This document shows positions 42,465 to 51,398 of a stretch of DNA of 64,000 bases, piece after piece. A program made the translations under genes and the position numbers. The notes under the pieces were generated by a model that searched no databases, had not been told where the DNA came from, and saw only the letters and a program-made list of their open reading frames with translations. How positions within the stretch are numbered: position 1 is the stretch's first letter; each line of letters starts with the position of its first letter. The DNA is from AP-15 sp963762575 (lineage in GTDB: Bacteria > Pseudomonadota > Alphaproteobacteria > ATCC43930 > CGMCC-115725), in NCBI GenBank assembly GCA_963762575.1, contig CAVXLL010000002.1, forward strand, positions 496,001 through 560,000. The letters are read 5' to 3'.

Positions 42465-44829
42465 CGGCGTTGCCGTTGCGTTGGATCGCGCGCCAGACGC
42501 GTTCTGGCGTCGCCGGCATCTCGATGTGGGTCACGCCGAACTCGGCGAGCGCATCGACAATCGCATTGATCACGACCCCGAGCGCCGGGGTCGTGCCGCC
42601 TTCGCCGGCTGGGCGGATCCCGAGCGGGTGGGTGGGGGTCGGTACTTCGCTGAGTTCGGTATTGAAGAAGGGCAATCGGTCGGCGCGCGGCAGCGCGTAA
42701 TCCAACAGCGAGCCGGACAACAGCTGGCCGGTTTCGCGATCGTAGACGCAGTATTCGCTCAGCGCCTGACCCAGACCGTGCGTGATGCCGCCATGGATCT
42801 GGCCGTGCACAATCAGCGGGTTGACGGCACGCCCGACATCGTCGACGGCGTTGTAGCGCACGATTTCGACGACACCGGTGTCGGGATCGACCTCGACTTC
42901 GCAGACGTGGCAGCCATAGGGAAAACTTGCGAGGTTATTCGTCTCGTCGCTTTCGCCTGCGAGCGGGCCGCGCAGCTCGTCCGGCAGATCGTTGCGTTGC
43001 AGCGCCTGCGCCGCGACCTGGAAGATCCCGAGCGAGCGGTCGGTGCCCTTGACCCGGAACCGGCCATCGGCGAATTCGAGATCAGCGGGCGCCGCCTCCA
43101 ATACATGGCTGGCGATCTGCAGGCCTTTGGCGATGATGTCGCGCGAGGCGTTCAGCATGACAATGCTGGCGAGACGCAATGCGCGGCCGGAATGCGAACC
43201 GCCGCCGACCGACACGCGGTCGGTGTCGCCGGTCACGAGCCGCACCGTGTCGATCGGCACGCCGAGCCACTGGCCAATCAGCTGCGCAAAGCTGGTCTCG
43301 TGACCCTGGCCGTTCGACACGGTCCCCACGACGACTTCCACGACGCCTTCCGGTAATATGGTAACCTCGGCACGCTCGCGCGGCGTTCCGGTCGCAGTGT
43401 CGACGTAATTGCTGACGCCAATGCCGCGGTATTTGCCGCGCCTTTTGGCCTCCGCCCGCCGCGCCGGAAAACCGTCCCAGTCGCCGAGCGCGACGACCCG
43501 CTCCATGACCCGGTGGTAGGCGCCGCTGTCGTAGACCATGCCGAACGGGTTGCGGTACGGCATCGCGGATTCCGGCACCAGATTGCACCGCCGCAGTTCC
43601 AGCCGGTCGAACCCGCATTGCTGCGCGGCGAGGTCGATCAGCCGTTCCATGACAAAGATGACCTCGGGGCGCCCCGAGCTGCGGTAGGGGCGGGTCGGCA
43701 ATGTATTGGTGATCGCGGCGCGGGCGCGGAAATGCACTGCCGGCACGTGATAGATGCTCGACATGATCTCGACGCCTTTGGCGAGCGGTCCGTAGGAGAT
43801 CGGGTAGGCGCCCACATTGGCGATATTGGAGCCGCGCATTGCCAGAAACTTGCCGTCGCGGTCGAGCGCGAGTTCGGCCTCTACGGCCAAGTCACGCGCC
43901 TGGTAATCGCAGAGGAACGCCTCGCTGCGCTCGCAGGTCCACTTGACCGGGCGGCCGACCTTGCGGGCGGCCCAGGTTACCAGAGCAAATTCCGGATTGA
44001 ACGAGCCTCGCGTCCCGAAATTGCCGCCGACCTCGCGCATGACGACCCGCACCTTCTCCTCGGCAATGCCGAGGATCTTGGCGAGCTCCTGCTTTGGCCG
44101 GACCGCCCCGCCAATCCCGGCATAGAGCATGTAGCGCCCGGTCTCCGGGTCATAGGCGCCAGTCGCGGCGCGCGGCTCCATCGGCACGCCGGCAATGCGC
44201 TGCACCCAAGTCTCGAATTTGACGATGTGAGCCGCTCTGGCAAAAGCCGCATCGGTGGCGGCGGGGTCGCCGATTTCGGCATCGATCGAGATGTTGGAGC
44301 TGGCGTCGGCGCGCGCGCTCGGTGCACCCGATTGGACTGCCGTCACAGAATGGGTCACCGCCGGCAAGGGTTCATAATCCACAGAAACCTGTTCGGCGCC
44401 GTCTTTGGCTGCAGTGACGCTCCTCGCCACGACCATTGCGACGATCTCTCCGCAATGACGCGCCTCTTCCGTTGTCATCGGGAAATGCGGCGGGATGAAC
44501 GGCGGCGAGCCGTCCTTGTTTTCGAGCGTGATATCGGCGGGGTGTCGCGTGCCGACCGAATGCGGTATCGCCTGCAATCCGTCATCAAGCATATCCCGTC
44601 CGGTCAGCACCGCGAGAACCCCGGACGCCGCAGCCGCAACCCTCGTGTCGATCGAACGAATGCGGGCATGCGCATACGGCGACCGCACCATCACCGCATA
44701 AGCTTGGCCGGGGAAGCTGAAATCGTCGCTGTAGCAGCCCTTCCCGGTCAGCAACCGAAAATCCTCCCGCCGCCGCACCGGCTGCCCAATCCCGGCCGTG
44801 TTTGTGCATCCCAAACTCAATCCCTCCAC
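42442..44829 (-). CDS. Xanthine-dehydrogenase-family molybdopterin-binding large subunit
   Basis: The 795-residue protein is the Moco-binding subunit of the CoxL/XDH family. It has GIGQPVRRREDFRLLTGKG at the N-terminus, YANHARI-like YAHARIRSID, GGNFGTRG in the Moco region, TRPYRSSGRPEVIFVMERLI at the active-site loop, and the catalytic Glu in AGEGGTTPALGVVINAIVDA. The loop is not the AYXCSFR of true CO dehydrogenase. No FAD (CoxM) or 2Fe-2S (CoxS) subunit gene is adjacent, so partners must be elsewhere. The GTG at 44829 or a nearby TTG after GGAGGG is the start. Confidence 0.88.
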   Translation of the reverse strand: MEGLSLGCTNTAGIGQPVRRREDFRLLTGKGCYSDDFSFPGQAYAVMVRSPYAHARIRSIDTRVAAAASGVLAVLTGRDMLDDGLQAIPHSVGTRHPADITLENKDGSPPFIPPHFPMTTEEARHCGEIVAMVVARSVTAAKDGAEQVSVDYEPLPAVTHSVTAVQSGAPSARADASSNISIDAEIGDPAATDAAFARAAHIVKFETWVQRIAGVPMEPRAATGAYDPETGRYMLYAGIGGAVRPKQELAKILGIAEEKVRVVMREVGGNFGTRGSFNPEFALVTWAARKVGRPVKWTCERSEAFLCDYQARDLAVEAELALDRDGKFLAMRGSNIANVGAYPISYGPLAKGVEIMSSIYHVPAVHFRARAAITNTLPTRPYRSSGRPEVIFVMERLIDLAAQQCGFDRLELRRCNLVPESAMPYRNPFGMVYDSGAYHRVMERVVALGDWDGFPARRAEAKRRGKYRGIGVSNYVDTATGTPRERAEVTILPEGVVEVVVGTVSNGQGHETSFAQLIGQWLGVPIDTVRLVTGDTDRVSVGGGSHSGRALRLASIVMLNASRDIIAKGLQIASHVLEAAPADLEFADGRFRVKGTDRSLGIFQVAAQALQRNDLPDELRGPLAGESDETNNLASFPYGCHVCEVEVDPDTGVVEIVRYNAVDDVGRAVNPLIVHGQIHGGITHGLGQALSEYCVYDRETGQLLSGSLLDYALPRADRLPFFNTELSEVPTPTHPLGIRPAGEGGTTPALGVVINAIVDALAEFGVTHIEMPATPERVWRAIQRNGNAANARSPG

Positions 44830-45063
44830 CCGCGTCCTGATACTGCAATGGGAATACAGGCGGAGCGCCAGCGTGTCCTCAATCTCAGCATATTCTCACA
44901 CCCCATTACGGCACTTTTCGGGTTGTTCGTCGCGCTATTCCCGCCCGCCTAGCTGCTTGTCAGTCGATCCGTCAGCCCCTCGCGCTGCCTCTTCGCCAGC
45001 CCGCCCCCTTCACCTCGAGTTTACAATGGGAAGGGGATCATTTTAGGGCACCAAGGACCCACA

Positions 45064-45804
45064 TTAAACGTGCCCGTCAGAGAATTGAAATCTAACACTG
45101 TATTTGCGAAGAATTAGATTTGGTACCATCCGGGTCGCAGCCTTTGCCTTGGAATCAAAATCTGAAGCGATAAGAATGCCGCGAACGGCTTGGCTCTCCT
45201 GCTCTGCCGCAACATCCCCCATGTAGCTAAGGATTTGTCCCACGGCGCGCTGGCCGGCGGGACCGGCTTTCAGTTCGATCACCACGGTCGCCCCCGATGC
45301 ATCGCGAGCTGTTATGTCGATAAACCCAGAATTGACGGACCGTTCGGCACCTTCATCGATAATGATCAAACCAGGTTCGAGCTGGCTGATATCGACCCTC
45401 AGCGCCGCCTGCATATCGCGCTCTAGGCCTATTCGTTGCCCGACCTCCTCGTCTCCGACCATCGCCGTAACACCGGCTCGAGTCCCCAGGATTACCGTGG
45501 GCTCGACCCTGCCATCACCGCTGTCCCGAAACCGACGGTAGCGGGACACAGCGTCACGATACGAAGCTAGGTTGTTATAAACATCCCCGTCAAAAGGAAT
45601 CTTGCTAGTATTAGGGCGGTTATGGCGCTTATCATCGGTCGTATACCGGAGCGCGTCGATAACGCTCTCCAGACGATCTGCAGCATAGTGATCGTCCAGA
45701 TCCCCGTAATGTTTTTCAACTCGATTGGCTCGATGCAGTTGGGCAGTGATGGTGCCCGCGTCGTATTGCTGTTGGACAAGCCAATTTCGATATTCAGGCT
45801 TCAT
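45064..45804 (-). CDS. NucS-like endonuclease domain protein (PD-(D/E)XK)
   Basis: The 246-residue protein has a helical N-terminal part and a C-terminal nuclease core like the NucS/DUF91 group. GFIDITARDASGATVVIELK gives the Asp and the Glu-x-Lys pair, and AVGQILSYMGDVAAEQES carries the conserved Gln and Tyr. LLIASDFD-like GILIASDFDSKAKAA follows. NucS cuts mismatched or branched DNA in archaea and actinobacteria, while related domains occur in restriction-like genes. The gene stands alone, with lower GC than its neighbours, between the molybdopterin gene and trpA. The 44830-45063 spacer shows no gene. Confidence 0.75.
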   Translation of the reverse strand: MKPEYRNWLVQQQYDAGTITAQLHRANRVEKHYGDLDDHYAADRLESVIDALRYTTDDKRHNRPNTSKIPFDGDVYNNLASYRDAVSRYRRFRDSGDGRVEPTVILGTRAGVTAMVGDEEVGQRIGLERDMQAALRVDISQLEPGLIIIDEGAERSVNSGFIDITARDASGATVVIELKAGPAGQRAVGQILSYMGDVAAEQESQAVRGILIASDFDSKAKAATRMVPNLILRKYSVRFQFSDGHV

Positions 45805-45869
45805 CGGTGTGCCTCAAAAGTACATGACCTATTTGGTCCTCTAGGAGATACACGCGGCCACCTTAAGGA

Positions 45870-46697
45870 TCAGTCTCGACGCGCAGCGCGCACCCCTTGG
45901 GCGAGCGCGCGGACGTCGGCGAGGACGGCGTCGATGAGCCCCGGTTTGGCGGTGTTGTCGGGGTTGAGGTTGAGGGCGAGGCGCTGCACGAGAGCCGTGC
46001 CGACGACAGCGGCGTCGGCGGCGCACGCGACTTCCCCGGCTTGCCGCGGGGTGCGGATTCCAAAGCCGACGGCAATCGGCAATGGGGTGAACCGGCGCAG
46101 CCGGGTGACTGCGGCGGCGACATCGGCGGCGTCGGGCGAGCGGGTGCCGGTAATGCCGGTTACCGCGACGTAATAGATGAAGCCGCTGGCTTCGTCGACG
46201 ATGCGCGGCAATCGGTGGTCGTCGCTGGTCGGGGTCGCGAGGCGCACGACATCGAGGCCCGCGGCGCGGGCCGGCCCGGTCAGCTCGGCGTCTTCTTCCG
46301 GCGGCAGATCGACGACGATGACCCCGTCGACCCCGGCGGCGGCGGCGTCCTGCGCGAAACTCTGCGGTCCGTAGCGGTAGATCGGGTTGTAGTAGCCCAT
46401 CAGCACGATCGGGGTCGCCTCGTCAGCGCGGCGCAGCTCGCGCACGAGCGCCAGGGTACGGCGCAAGGTCATGCCCGCTTTCAAGGCCCGCTGCCCTGCC
46501 TGCTGGATCACCGGGCCATCGGCCATCGGATCGGAGAACGGCATGCCGATCTCGATCAGATCGGCGCCGGCGGCTGGGAGGCCAGCCAACAGCTGGGCGG
46601 AGGTGTCGGGATCGGGATCGCCCGCGGTCAGATAGGTGACGAGCCCGGCTCGTCTCTCAGTGCGCAACGCCGCGAAGCGCCGCTCGATGCGACTCAC
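45870..46697 (-). CDS. trpA: Tryptophan synthase alpha chain
   Basis: It cleaves indole-3-glycerol phosphate to indole, which is channelled to TrpB. The 275-residue protein has LVTYLTAGDPD, the catalytic Glu in ADLIEIGMPFSDPMADGPVI, the catalytic Asp region GVIVVDLPPEED, YYVAVTGITGTRS and the phosphate loop VGFGIRTPRQA. The GTG at 46697 lies after GAGGG with normal spacing; the frame extends upstream into a palindromic element without a start. It follows trpB on the same strand. Confidence 0.96.
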   Translation of the reverse strand: MSRIERRFAALRTERRAGLVTYLTAGDPDPDTSAQLLAGLPAAGADLIEIGMPFSDPMADGPVIQQAGQRALKAGMTLRRTLALVRELRRADEATPIVLMGYYNPIYRYGPQSFAQDAAAAGVDGVIVVDLPPEEDAELTGPARAAGLDVVRLATPTSDDHRLPRIVDEASGFIYYVAVTGITGTRSPDAADVAAAVTRLRRFTPLPIAVGFGIRTPRQAGEVACAADAAVVGTALVQRLALNLNPDNTAKPGLIDAVLADVRALAQGVRAARRD

Positions 46698-46716
46698 AAT
46701 CGGCCCTCGCCGATAT

Positions 46717-46845
46717 TCTCCTCTCCGCCCTCGGGGGCGGAGAGGGTCGGGGTGAGGTGGGGGACGCCTGCCAAGCCGAGAGCCCCACCTCACCCTCCCG
46801 CTTCGCGGGCCCCTCCCTCTCCCCCCGAAGGGCGGAGAGGGAACG
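46717..46845. repeat. GC-rich palindromic intergenic element (copy 2), between trpB and trpA
   Basis: This 129-bp element is flanked by CTCTCCGCCC and its complement, with nested arms GGTGAGGTGGGG and CCCCACCTCACC. It is related to 4135-4270. It separates two normally adjacent, co-translated genes and could form a stable fold in the trp message. Confidence 0.7.
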
Positions 46846-46877
46846 TTCGCCACCGGCTGTTACGAGGATGTCGCGGC

Positions 46878-48089
46878 TCACAACCGGACGCCGAGATGGT
46901 CGGCGACGGCGAAGATGTCTTTGTCGCCGCGGCCGCACATGTTCATGACGATCAGGTGGTCGCGCGGCAGGGTCGGCGCGATCTTGGCGACATGGGCCAG
47001 CGCATGAGCCGGCTCGAGCGCCGGGATGATGCCTTCGAGCCGGCCGGCCAGCTGAAACGCCTCGAGCGCCTCATCGTCGGTGATCGAGACGTATTGCACG
47101 CGGCCGAGCTCGTGCAGCCAGGCATGCTCGGGGCCGATGCCGGGATAATCGAGACCGGCGGAAATCGAATGCGCGTCGCGGATCTGCCCGTCGTCGTTCT
47201 GCAGCAGGTAGGTGCGGTTGCCGTGCAACACGCCGGGCTCGCCGCCAGTCAAGGAAGCGGCGTGCAACCCGGTCTCGATGCCGTGCCCGCCGGCCTCGAC
47301 GCCGATCATCGCGACATCAGGCTCGTCGAGGAAAGGATGGAACAGCCCCATCGCGTTCGAGCCGCCGCCAATGCAGGCGACGAGAGTATCGGGTAGACGG
47401 CCTTCGGCCTTTTCGATTTGTGCCCGCGTCTCGTTTCCGATGACCGACTGGAAGTCGCGTACCATCATCGGATAGGGGTGCGGCCCGGCGACCGTGCCGA
47501 TGACGTAGAACGTGTCTTCGACATGCGCGACCCAGTCGCGCAAAGCCTCGTTCATCGCGTCCTTCAGGGTCGCGGTCCCCGAATGCACCGGGACCACCTC
47601 GGCGCCGAGCAGTTTCATGCGGAAGACGTTGGGTTTTTGCCGCTCGATGTCGGTGTGGCCCATATAGACCACGCAGGGGATGTCGAAGAGCGCGCATGCC
47701 GTCGCGGTGGCGACGCCGTGCTGGCCGGCGCCGGTTTCGGCAATGATCCGCCGCTTCTTCATACGGCGGGCCAGCAGCACCTGCCCGAGGCAATTGTTGA
47801 TCTTGTGCGCGCCTGTGTGGTTGAGCTCGTCGCGCTTCAGGTAGAGCTTGGCGCCGCCGAAATGACGGGTCAGCCGTTCCGCGAAGTATAAGGGGCTCGG
47901 CCGGCCGACATAATGTTCGAGGTAATAATCGAGCTCGGCCTGAAAGCCGGGGTCACGGCGCGCCTCGGCGTAAGCCTGCTCGACCGAGAGAACCAGCGGC
48001 ATCAAAGTCTCGGCGACAAAGCGCCCGCCATAGATCCCGAAATGGCCTCGTTCGTCCGGCCCGCCACGAAATGTATTCGGTGTCTGCAC
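46878..48089 (-). CDS. trpB: Tryptophan synthase beta chain
   Basis: It joins indole and serine with PLP. The 403-residue protein has GIYGGRFVAETLMPLVLSVE, the PLP Lys96 in HTGAHKINNCLGQ, the substrate loop AETGAGQHGVATATACALF, the phosphate-binding CIGGGSNAMGLF and the C-terminal MCGRGDKD with the Ser facing the PLP nitrogen replaced by the usual family pattern. A normal-length TrpB1. No trpF gene is upstream in the window. Confidence 0.97.
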   Translation of the reverse strand: MQTPNTFRGGPDERGHFGIYGGRFVAETLMPLVLSVEQAYAEARRDPGFQAELDYYLEHYVGRPSPLYFAERLTRHFGGAKLYLKRDELNHTGAHKINNCLGQVLLARRMKKRRIIAETGAGQHGVATATACALFDIPCVVYMGHTDIERQKPNVFRMKLLGAEVVPVHSGTATLKDAMNEALRDWVAHVEDTFYVIGTVAGPHPYPMMVRDFQSVIGNETRAQIEKAEGRLPDTLVACIGGGSNAMGLFHPFLDEPDVAMIGVEAGGHGIETGLHAASLTGGEPGVLHGNRTYLLQNDDGQIRDAHSISAGLDYPGIGPEHAWLHELGRVQYVSITDDEALEAFQLAGRLEGIIPALEPAHALAHVAKIAPTLPRDHLIVMNMCGRGDKDIFAVADHLGVRL

Positions 48090-48176
48090 CTTACCCCTCA
48101 GTCCCGGCGGCCGGTGTCCAATTGACGGCCGATTTCTCCAACTCTAGCATCGCCATTCGACAGGGGGACATCCAAC

Positions 48177-49712
48177 ATGGAAAGCCTGCTTCCCTACACC
48201 GGCAAGGAATTTCTCGACAGCCTGAACGACGGGCGGGAGGTGTGGATCTACGGGGAGCGCGTCAACAACATCACCGAGCATCCGGCCTTCCGCAACACGG
48301 CGCGGATGATCGCCCGGCTCTACGACGCGCTGCATCGCGACCACGCGGAAAAGCAAAATGTGCTGACCTGCCCAACCGAGTGGGGCAGTTTCACTCACCG
48401 ATATTTTGTCGCGCCGCGTTGCGCCGAGGATCAGGTTGCTGCCCGCGACGCCATTGCCGCGTGGTCGCAGTTGACCTATGGCTGGCTCGGCCGCTCGCCC
48501 GATTACAAGGCGGCGTTCCTCGCCACTCTCGGCGCCAATGCGGAGTTCTACGACCCCTATCAGGAGAATGCACGGCGCTGGTACCGCTTCAGCCAGGAGC
48601 GGGTGCCATTCGTCAACCACGCGATTGTCCAGCCGCCGGTTGACCGCAACATGGCTCCCGGCGCTCCGGGCAGCCCCACCGATGTCTACGCGCATGTGAC
48701 CAAGGAAACGGATGCCGGGATTCGGGTCACCGGCGCCAAGGTCGTCGCCACCGGCTCGGCACTGACGCACTTCACTTTTGTCGCGCATGCCGGGGTGTTA
48801 CCGGTGCAGGACAAGAATTTCGCGATCGTCTTTCTCGTCCCGAGCAATGCCAAGGGGATCAAATTCGTCTGCCGCGTATCGAACGAGGAGCGCGCCGCGG
48901 TGCTCGGCAGCCCGTTCGACTACCCATTGTCGAGCCGGCTCGACGAGAACGACGCGATCTTCATCATGGATGACGTGCTGGTGCCGTGGGAGGACGTGTT
49001 CGTCTATGCCGACATCGACAAGGCTAACCGGTTCTTCCCCAACAGCGGGTTTCTGCCGCGCGCCATGCTGCAGGGCTGCACCCGCCTAGCGGTCAAGCTC
49101 GACTTCATCATCGGCCTGTTCGTTAAGGCGACCGAAATCGCAGGCACCCGCGGGTTCCGGGGAGTTGAAGCCAATATCGGCGAGGTGATCGCGTGGCGAA
49201 ACACGATGTGGGGGCTATCCGACGCGATGGCCAAGGGTGCCGAACCGTGGGCTGGGGGCTGCGTGCTGCCGGCGATCGAGCCGGCGATGGCTTACCGCAT
49301 CCTGGCCCCGGAGGCCTATGTCCAAATCAAGCAGATCATCGAGAAGACCGTCGCCAGCAGCCTCATTTACCTCAATTCGCATGCCCGTGACTTCAAAACG
49401 CCGGAATTGCGCGGATACCTCGACCGCTATGTTCGCGGTTCCGGCGGCGTCGGTGCGGTCGAGCGCGTAAAGCTGATGAAGCTGCTATGGGACGCCGTCG
49501 GCACCGAGTTCGGCGCCCGCCACGAGCTGTACGAGATCAACTACGCCGGCAGCCACGAAGAAATCCGCATCGACGCGCTGCGTGCGTCGATCGGCTCCGG
49601 CCAATACGCGCGCTGGAAAAGCTTCGCCGACAGCTGCATGGCCGAGTACGATCTGGACGGCTGGACGGTGCCCGACCTCGTCAACCCGGACGACGTCAGT
49701 TCGCTGCGCTAG
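48177..49712 (+). CDS. 4-hydroxyphenylacetate 3-hydroxylase-family flavin monooxygenase (HpaB-like)
   Basis: The 511-residue protein matches the HpaB/PvcC family, acyl-CoA-dehydrogenase-fold enzymes that hydroxylate phenols with reduced FAD. Marks are GREVWIYGERVNNITEHPAF at the start, RVPFVNHAIVQPPVDRN, the flavin-facing VYAHVTKETDAGIRVTGAKV and ATGSALTHF, DDVLVPWEDVFVY, and the C-terminal GARHELYEINYAGSHEEIR. A GGGGGAC site precedes the ATG. No reductase (HpaC) is nearby. It is divergent from trpB. The aromatic substrate is unknown. Confidence 0.9.
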   Translation: MESLLPYTGKEFLDSLNDGREVWIYGERVNNITEHPAFRNTARMIARLYDALHRDHAEKQNVLTCPTEWGSFTHRYFVAPRCAEDQVAARDAIAAWSQLTYGWLGRSPDYKAAFLATLGANAEFYDPYQENARRWYRFSQERVPFVNHAIVQPPVDRNMAPGAPGSPTDVYAHVTKETDAGIRVTGAKVVATGSALTHFTFVAHAGVLPVQDKNFAIVFLVPSNAKGIKFVCRVSNEERAAVLGSPFDYPLSSRLDENDAIFIMDDVLVPWEDVFVYADIDKANRFFPNSGFLPRAMLQGCTRLAVKLDFIIGLFVKATEIAGTRGFRGVEANIGEVIAWRNTMWGLSDAMAKGAEPWAGGCVLPAIEPAMAYRILAPEAYVQIKQIIEKTVASSLIYLNSHARDFKTPELRGYLDRYVRGSGGVGAVERVKLMKLLWDAVGTEFGARHELYEINYAGSHEEIRIDALRASIGSGQYARWKSFADSCMAEYDLDGWTVPDLVNPDDVSSLR

Positions 49713-49745
49713 GCGCGGGCCCACGACAGACCTCTGCCGTCCTCA

Positions 49746-51296
49746 TTGAAGCAAATTGCGGTCCCGAACCATCGCGAGTGGGCGCAACGCCTTCCGCGTT
49801 GGCGCGGTTTGGTCGATGCAAAGCAGAACCTCGTCCGAGCGTCTCTTTTCGCCGTTCTCGCCTTTTTCGTGCTTGTTTGTGCAGTTCTGCTGCCGATTGG
49901 GAATCTATTTTCCCTGGGATACACGTTCGAAATCAACTATAATGAAGGATGGAACGTATATAATGTCTTCAGGCTAGCCCATGGTGTGATCATTTATGAC
50001 GATAATTACTGGAGGATAGACAACTACCCAATCGCTTCATTCTTAATTATTGCTGGCGTCGATTTTCTGGTCCACAATCTCTTATTGAGCGGACGACTGG
50101 TCGCGCTGGTCTCCTTCGTAGCGATCGGGGTGTTCGCGGCGATGGCAGTCCGGCGCTTCGGCGGGGGACGGACCGACGCGGTGTTTGGCGCCGGTTCCGC
50201 CATGGGATTTTGCTACCTGATGGCTCCCGCCTGGGTGATCGCCGACGACCCGCAGACTTTGGGCGAAGCCGTCATGCTCGGCGCTCTCGTCAGTTACATC
50301 GCGCGCCCGCCCGATCGCCTTAACTTGCTGCGCACGGCTTTCCTCGTCGTGCTCGGCGGTTTCACCAAGCACAACCTCGTAGCGATCCCGATCGCGATAA
50401 CCCTCGATTTGGCCTTTCGCTCGCCGCGGCGGCTGCCATTGTGGCTCGCCTCGTGCGCCGGTTTCGTGGCAGGTTTTCTCGGCCTGACGCACATCGTCGC
50501 CGGCGGCGACTTCATCGGTCATCTGATGTCGCCGCGGATCTTCCGCTGGTACGGCGCACGGTACCACCTGATGAAATATCTGCGGCTGTTCAAATTCCCG
50601 CTGACTGTGATCGTGTTGAGTGCATCGCTGTTTCTAAGCGGTGATAGGATGATCCTGGCGACCTGGGGCCTGATCTCGATCGTCAGCGCGACTATCCTCT
50701 CGGGCTTTGAAGGCACCTCTTACAACATGTTTCAGGATGCCGCGGTGTTCCTAGGGGTTGCCGCCGGAATCATCCTGTTCGAATTGCGCAAACTCGACCT
50801 CCGCAGCCGATCGGCCCAGGTGCTGGTGACTGCCTTGCCCTTCGTCGCCGCCCAGCCGATTTTGGCGACAGCCCCCGATGCCGCCGCTCGAGCATATCAC
50901 GGCCGCGCTCTCTTACATGCCGACCGCAAGAGGCAAGAGATGTTCTTGGCCGATGCCAAATATGTTGCTGACAGGCAAGGACCGGCAATTTGCGAAAGTC
51001 TGCTGCTCTGCTATGAGGCGGGCGAGCCCTTCATTCTGGACCCGTTCAACTCGCGGCAATACATGCTGTCCGGCAGGCTCGATCAAGGCGAGTTGATTCG
51101 GCGAATTGCCGCCCGCGAATTTGCCGTCATTCAGCTTCGCGCCGATATTTGTGACGATCCCCTGACGCCATCCTGTCACATCCTGCATTATCGGCAAAAG
51201 GTCAATCGCTTTACCGATGAAGTGCTCTACGCGATCGATCGGTATTACAAAATCGGGCGGCGCTCCACCTTCGGCTCCTTTTATGTGCCGAAATAG
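49746..51296 (+). CDS. Polytopic membrane protein, GT-C-like fold, unknown function
   Basis: A 516-residue protein with about nine to eleven hydrophobic helices (LFAVLAFFVLVCAVLLPIGN, LVALVSFVAIGVFAAMAVRR, LTVIVLSASLFL and others) and a C-terminal soluble domain. An acidic loop after helix one (EINYNEGWNVYNVFRLAHG) holds a Glu where GT-C glycosyltransferases have their catalytic acidic residue. It may therefore be a polyprenyl-phosphate-sugar glycosyltransferase, but this is only structural analogy. The TTG at 49746 is the only long-form start. The first 300 bp are more AT-rich than the rest. Confidence 0.65.
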   Translation: MKQIAVPNHREWAQRLPRWRGLVDAKQNLVRASLFAVLAFFVLVCAVLLPIGNLFSLGYTFEINYNEGWNVYNVFRLAHGVIIYDDNYWRIDNYPIASFLIIAGVDFLVHNLLLSGRLVALVSFVAIGVFAAMAVRRFGGGRTDAVFGAGSAMGFCYLMAPAWVIADDPQTLGEAVMLGALVSYIARPPDRLNLLRTAFLVVLGGFTKHNLVAIPIAITLDLAFRSPRRLPLWLASCAGFVAGFLGLTHIVAGGDFIGHLMSPRIFRWYGARYHLMKYLRLFKFPLTVIVLSASLFLSGDRMILATWGLISIVSATILSGFEGTSYNMFQDAAVFLGVAAGIILFELRKLDLRSRSAQVLVTALPFVAAQPILATAPDAAARAYHGRALLHADRKRQEMFLADAKYVADRQGPAICESLLLCYEAGEPFILDPFNSRQYMLSGRLDQGELIRRIAAREFAVIQLRADICDDPLTPSCHILHYRQKVNRFTDEVLYAIDRYYKIGRRSTFGSFYVPK

Positions 51297-51398
51297 CGGC
51301 CAATCCTCAACAATTCGCCTGGGCCGGCGCGAATGTCCCCGGTTGCGAACGCCGCAACGCAGGGATAGGCTCCGGGCACACTGACAGGATCCGGTATT

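Noticed and set aside
42442..44829. Aerobic CO dehydrogenase large subunit
   Set aside because: The AYXCSFR loop is absent and no CoxS/CoxM genes are adjacent.
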